Positions 6,482 through 9,357 of a stretch of 9,357 nucleotides of DNA are shown in pieces. The notes below the pieces were generated by a model. That model worked only from the letters and a program-made list of their open reading frames with translations, was not told where the DNA came from and did no database searches. The position numbers were made by a program, and so were the translations under genes. Position 1 is the stretch's first letter. Each line of letters begins with the position of its first letter. Origin of the DNA: CAZDDI01 sp964504195 (GTDB taxonomy: Bacteria > Chloroflexota > Anaerolineae > B4-G1 > SLSP01); the NCBI GenBank assembly GCA_964504195.1, contig CAZDDI010000100.1, positions 1 through 9,357 on the forward strand, in the 5' to 3' direction.

Positions 6482-6616
6482 CTATCTTATAAATACATCC
6501 TCCTTTTGGGGTGTTAGTGGTGCAATCTGTAACGCCAATTGAACCGGATCGCTTTGATTATCTTGCAAATACTTCCTCCTTTGGGGGTGTTAGTGACGCC
6601 AGCCGCAACGCCAAGT
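6465..6616. repeat. Tandem imperfect repeat, 76-bp period, over the SPFH 3' end
   Basis: Bases 6481-6540 match 6557-6616 at 48 of 60 positions by eye, an offset of 76 bp. The right copy encodes the last residues of the SPFH protein; the left copy lies past its stop. Because 76 is not a multiple of 3, the left copy is in another frame. Confidence 0.8.
6482..6557 (-). pseudogene. Duplicated 3' end of the SPFH gene, out of frame
   Basis: Read on the minus strand in the frame ending at TAG 6484-6482, this segment encodes QLALQIAPLTPQKEDVFIR. That closely matches the end of the intact upstream protein, HLALRLASLTPPKEEVFAR. Differences are mostly conservative (R/Q, E/D, P/Q), as expected if the copy was once translated. 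It lies directly after the TAA of the intact gene, one frame away. It may be the remnant of a second SPFH paralogue that lost its 5' part, or a tandem duplication of the tail of this gene. No start codon with a ribosome binding site serves it, so it is probably not translated now unless by frameshifting. Confidence 0.6.
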
Positions 6617-7283
6617 GCGACATATCTTCGTGGTGTGAGTATGGTTCGGATAAATCTGATTTGACAACCATCACTTGTGGTACACTATTGGAGACGTGCA
6701 TGAGAGCTTCCATTGTACCAATGCCTAATGCCTGGGTGTAGCTATCAAGTGCGGCTAATTTCTGTCGCGTGTTCATGCTATCTTCAATGTTCTTAACAAT
6801 GGTTTTCTGTAATGCTTCGGGAAGCCTGATCTTGCTTATATAGCACTGGGTAATTTCCAATCCACTGGACACCACATGATCCGATAGTGAGCCACAAAAA
6901 TGCCGCTCCAAGCGTTGTTGGATACTTTGACGGGCCAAATCTTCCCAGGAGTATTCGGAGACAATTTTGCGAAGCACGGTTTTGGCTCTGTTGTACAGAA
7001 TAGTTTCCCATCCCCCTGCTTTCAAATCACAAACTTGACGTAAGAACGGCTTTAGCAAGCTCGGGACTATTTTGTAGGTTACGTTCACTGTGATTTCAAC
7101 AGGGACTCTTTCCCGTGTTTGTACTGCAGCAACATGGATGGATTGCTCTTTCGGGTAAGTGTTAAGAATGGTTGTGATATGCTCTCCGGGAAGGGTCAAC
7201 ACCCAGCCCGGGCCAACGATCTTGTTATACCAAAGTCCTTCAATGACAGCCGTCTCATCTTGGTGAACAATGTGTAATTTCAT
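6558..7283 (-). CDS. SPFH / band-7 domain protein without a membrane anchor
   Basis: The 241-residue product looks like an SPFH (stomatin/prohibitin/flotillin) domain protein; such proteins form oligomeric scaffolds, usually on membranes. Supporting features are GLWYNKIVGPGWVLTLPGEH (16-35), where the family has its conserved Gly/Pro region, and TRERVPVEITVNVTYKI (56-72), the characteristic strands. A charged helical region follows (about 110-195). No signal peptide or transmembrane segment is present, unlike stomatins, so it is probably cytosolic or recruited by a partner. The start at 7283 is supported by GGAGG a few nt upstream. It lies 48 nt after the NYN gene, apparently in one transcript. 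Its 3' end is duplicated just downstream. Exact function unknown; a scaffold for the neighbouring putative nuclease is inference. Confidence 0.72.
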   Translation of the reverse strand: MKLHIVHQDETAVIEGLWYNKIVGPGWVLTLPGEHITTILNTYPKEQSIHVAAVQTRERVPVEITVNVTYKIVPSLLKPFLRQVCDLKAGGWETILYNRAKTVLRKIVSEYSWEDLARQSIQQRLERHFCGSLSDHVVSSGLEITQCYISKIRLPEALQKTIVKNIEDSMNTRQKLAALDSYTQALGIGTMEALMHVSNSVPQVMVVKSDLSEPYSHHEDMSHLALRLASLTPPKEEVFAR

Positions 7284-7331
7284 TTGACACCTCCATGCAC
7301 TAAATCTAACGCATTGAATTTAATATGCAAC

Positions 7332-7820
7332 TCAAGCCGCTTGAAAAGATTGCGTAGAATCTTTCTGTGTTACGCCGCCCAAAGGGTAATATACATTGGC
7401 AGATTTCTGTAGCTGCTTGCTGGTTCGAGAATGGTTTGCTGCTACAATCACGCGCTTACATTGACTCTTCAACATCTTGACCACTTCAGCAAAGTATCTA
7501 TCACCGCTAACAATGATAAACATCACGATGTCTGATTGCTCTTGCAAGGCTTGTTCAATACCTTCCGCCATGTAATGGTCGGCTTTATCTTTCTCAGAGC
7601 CAAGAAAGCTGCCGCTGGAGAAGTGATACATCTTGAACCCCTGGGTTTCTAAATCGCCAGCGAGACGGTTCAGGCGACGATTTCGCCAGTCAGCGTAAGC
7701 ATATTTGATGATGATCTCGCAGGGTAGCCGCTCGAGGAGTTCAGCCAGGTTCAAATCTGGTTGGTTTTCAGAGTCAATAAAAATAGCCCCCTTTGGTAAT
7801 TGCTGCTCGCTGGTAACCAT
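7332..7820 (-). CDS. NYN-domain putative ribonuclease (DUF88/LabA-like)
   Basis: The 162-residue product fits the NYN family, a PIN-like nuclease fold whose known members act on RNA. The conserved acidic positions are recognisable: D16 with E18 and N19 in IFIDSEN, D81 in KDKADHYMAEGI, and D107 in IIVSGDRYFAEVV. The fold's alternating strands are seen in IIIKYAYADW and RVIVAANHS. One oddity is Y109, where many relatives have the second Asp of a GDxDF motif, so one metal ligand may be lost or replaced. The start at 7820 has a strong AGGAGGGG site 5 nt upstream. It is the first gene of a two-gene unit with the SPFH protein. A candidate promoter upstream is weak. The role is unknown; RNA cleavage in defence or stress response is possible given the location beside BREX. 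Confidence 0.78.
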   Translation of the reverse strand: MVTSEQQLPKGAIFIDSENQPDLNLAELLERLPCEIIIKYAYADWRNRRLNRLAGDLETQGFKMYHFSSGSFLGSEKDKADHYMAEGIEQALQEQSDIVMFIIVSGDRYFAEVVKMLKSQCKRVIVAANHSRTSKQLQKSANVYYPLGGVTQKDSTQSFQAA

Positions 7821-7900
7821 CGTATCCCCTCCTACAATCTACTGAAGAAGATCCCTTTCAAATTCTGATGCTTTGAGGTACTGCTCACTATCTTGCCTAT

Positions 7901-7929
7901 ACTATATCAATTCTGACACAATAAATCTA
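7901..7929 (-). promoter_or_regulatory. Weak candidate promoter for the NYN-SPFH unit
   Basis: On the minus strand TATAGT (7906-7901) lies 17 bp after TAGATT (7929-7924). The -10 is good but the -35 matches consensus at only 3 of 6 positions. The region is AT-rich and is the only stretch between the upstream terminator and the NYN start. The leader would be about 75 nt. Confidence 0.25.
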
Positions 7930-8014
7930 TACCTAAAAAGAGCACCCTTGTGGTAGTGTATGTGACAATAGGAAAGCGATATACGCGGGGGCGAGGATTA
8001 TGTGAATTGAATAT

Positions 8015-8050
8015 GACAAAAAAAGGGCAGGTAGTTGCTACCTGCCCTTT
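8015..8050 (-). terminator. Intrinsic terminator of the radical SAM gene
   Basis: AAAGGGCAGGTAG (8022-8034) and CTACCTGCCCTTT (8038-8050) pair perfectly over 13 bp with a 3-nt loop. On the minus strand the stem runs into an uninterrupted stretch of seven T. It begins 16 nt after the stop codon at 8067, so it closes the radical SAM transcript and separates it from the NYN-SPFH unit. Confidence 0.88.
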
Positions 8051-8066
8051 GAAAGTCAACTTGATA

Positions 8067-9314
8067 TTACCTGGCGGGAATCAACATTCCCCGTTCCCAC
8101 AATTCCCCCAGAAGATCTAGCGCTGGCTGCCCAAACAATTCCCCTATTTGGGCAAAAGAAGCCGTACCATCACAAGCTTCCAAAACTGGCAAGGCTGCGG
8201 CAGCTACAGGCACAACTTGCCCGACGCCTAGTAAGGCATAGCCAAACGACTCCTGGCGAATGCGAAAGTGTCTTTGGGGCTTAGCATTGGCTGGCAGTTG
8301 TCTGTTTCTGGGAGGTGCTATATATTCGCTAAGCGGTTCTCCACGCAGTGGATCGCGGCGCTCCGGTCGTAGCTCGATCATGGCGCGGCAACCGCCGTGA
8401 CAGAGCGCATAAGCGGCGCAAGAAATACATTCTACTGGCATCAAATCCCGCCAGGCATCCATAGCCACGCTGTGCCAGAGATCGTGCAGGGAATGTTCAA
8501 ACAATGAGCCGATGACGGTGGGCGAGAATGTGCATGGCCGAAGGTTGCCCTGTGGGTCAACGGCGACATAAGCTACGCCAGCATGGCAACCTTCGGAATC
8601 ATTAGGGGCGAGGCATTGAGGAAGACAGGTGCTATGTTGTACCAAAGTATTGTTGGCAATCAAAGCTTCAATACGTTGGGTAACTTCACGCAATTGGGTG
8701 GGTGTCAGTTCCACTTCCGGCAAGGGCTTACCCATATAGCGCGGAAAGGTTACTAGATCTGCGCCCAAATCCGTGGTTAAAGCTGCTACTTGTTCAATTT
8801 CCTGCCAGTTGTACCGGGTAACGACACAACTGAGTGTAACACGAAGCCCATGTTGCACTGCCAGGCGGATATTGGCTACGATCTCGGCAAAGGTACCTGG
8901 CGCGCGTGTGAACGCCCCGTGACTTTCAGGGCGTGCGCCATGCAATGACACGAGCAGGCTCGCATTATCATGGCGTTTAACACGACGCACAAAGTCTAGT
9001 GGCGCAGCCCACCGGCCATTCGTGAACACAGCGACCAGGGCATCGCTATCAGCAGCGTAGTCGAGAATTTCGAAGAATTCTGGATGCAGCGTAGGCTCGC
9101 CGCCGGTCAAACGGATTTGGACTGCACCGGGAATGATGTGCGATAACAAGGACTGCCATTGGCACGCATCCAAGACGCGGACATCGCGCATGGGGAACAC
9201 ATTGCTGCATCCGATGCAGCGATGGTGACACGCGGAAGTCAACTCAAGGGCAAAGATGGCGGGGTGTGAAAGGATTAGCATGGAATGGGTTTCTGAGTTT
9301 GGTTTCACTACCAT
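8067..9314 (-). CDS. Radical SAM/SPASM protein with PqqD-like C-terminal domain
   Basis: The 415-residue product is a radical S-adenosylmethionine enzyme. Cys29, Cys33 and Cys36 (CHHRCIGC) bind the [4Fe-4S] cluster that cleaves SAM, and LTGGEP (69-74) is the usual SAM-binding motif. A SPASM-type auxiliary-cluster domain follows: C243, C261, then C296-x2-C299-x5-C305-x3-C309 with HGGCRA, plus extra Cys230 and Cys234. The last part (about 347-415: FRIRQESFGYALL, LPVLEACDG, LGELWERGMLI) resembles PqqD, the domain that binds leader peptides in ribosomal peptide maturation. This architecture points to a peptide-modifying maturase; a haem-pathway (NirJ/Ahb-like) role is the main alternative. No precursor peptide gene is visible. 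ATG 9314 is the first in-frame start (a stop lies just upstream) but has no clear ribosome binding site; ATG 9281 is an alternative. Confidence 0.85.
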   Translation of the reverse strand: MVVKPNSETHSMLILSHPAIFALELTSACHHRCIGCSNVFPMRDVRVLDACQWQSLLSHIIPGAVQIRLTGGEPTLHPEFFEILDYAADSDALVAVFTNGRWAAPLDFVRRVKRHDNASLLVSLHGARPESHGAFTRAPGTFAEIVANIRLAVQHGLRVTLSCVVTRYNWQEIEQVAALTTDLGADLVTFPRYMGKPLPEVELTPTQLREVTQRIEALIANNTLVQHSTCLPQCLAPNDSEGCHAGVAYVAVDPQGNLRPCTFSPTVIGSLFEHSLHDLWHSVAMDAWRDLMPVECISCAAYALCHGGCRAMIELRPERRDPLRGEPLSEYIAPPRNRQLPANAKPQRHFRIRQESFGYALLGVGQVVPVAAAALPVLEACDGTASFAQIGELFGQPALDLLGELWERGMLIPAR

Positions 9315-9357
9315 ACACTATGTGATTGTTAACCTTTGTAGATTAGGCACTTTAAAA

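Noticed and set aside
6511..6741. 76-codon + strand frame across the repeat and SPFH 3' end
   Set aside because: It is antisense to the SPFH gene and starts inside the duplicated segment without a ribosome binding site.
1..9357. CRISPR arrays, rRNA, tRNA genes and insertion sequences
   Set aside because: No regularly spaced repeats, no transposase-like protein, and no tRNA or rRNA pattern was seen on either strand.

Overview
The window looks like a defence-island fragment from an environmental bacterium. Chloroflexota is my tentative guess, from the overall look of the proteins; no rRNA or other marker gene is present to confirm it. Purine-rich Shine-Dalgarno sites and sigma70-type promoter boxes are present. 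Base composition is uneven: pglZ and brxL are clearly GC-rich, while the left edge and the SPFH/NYN region are much AT-richer, which suggests a patchwork of separately acquired pieces.

Left part (1-603): the end of an unrecognised + strand gene, then a compact minus-strand unit. That unit has a promoter with consensus hexamers, a hairpin in the transcript, a 24-residue hydrophobic peptide behind a strong ribosome binding site, and an intrinsic terminator. Its promoter lies back-to-back with a weaker candidate promoter for pglZ.

Centre (604-5987, + strand): the distal half of a BREX phage-defence cluster. It encodes the PglZ alkaline-phosphatase-superfamily protein and the BrxL AAA+/Lon-like protein. 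Between them sits a type II toxin-antitoxin pair (ribbon-helix-helix antitoxin and PIN/VapC toxin). The order pglZ-brxL fits BREX type 1, or possibly type 4. The other core genes (brxA, brxB, brxC, pglX) are not in view; if present they lie to the left. A 22-bp perfect inverted repeat after brxL acts as a terminator usable from both strands.

Right part (6092-9357, minus strand): an AT-rich intergenic stretch with a second hairpin and a tandem copy of the 3' end of the next gene. Then come a two-gene unit (NYN-domain putative nuclease, then an SPFH/band-7 protein with no membrane segment), an intrinsic terminator, and a radical SAM/SPASM protein with a PqqD-like C-terminal domain, typical of peptide-modifying maturases. 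No precursor peptide is visible.

Best candidates for something undescribed: the small minus-strand peptide/RNA unit facing the BREX genes, the NYN-SPFH pair, and the duplicated 3' end of the SPFH gene.
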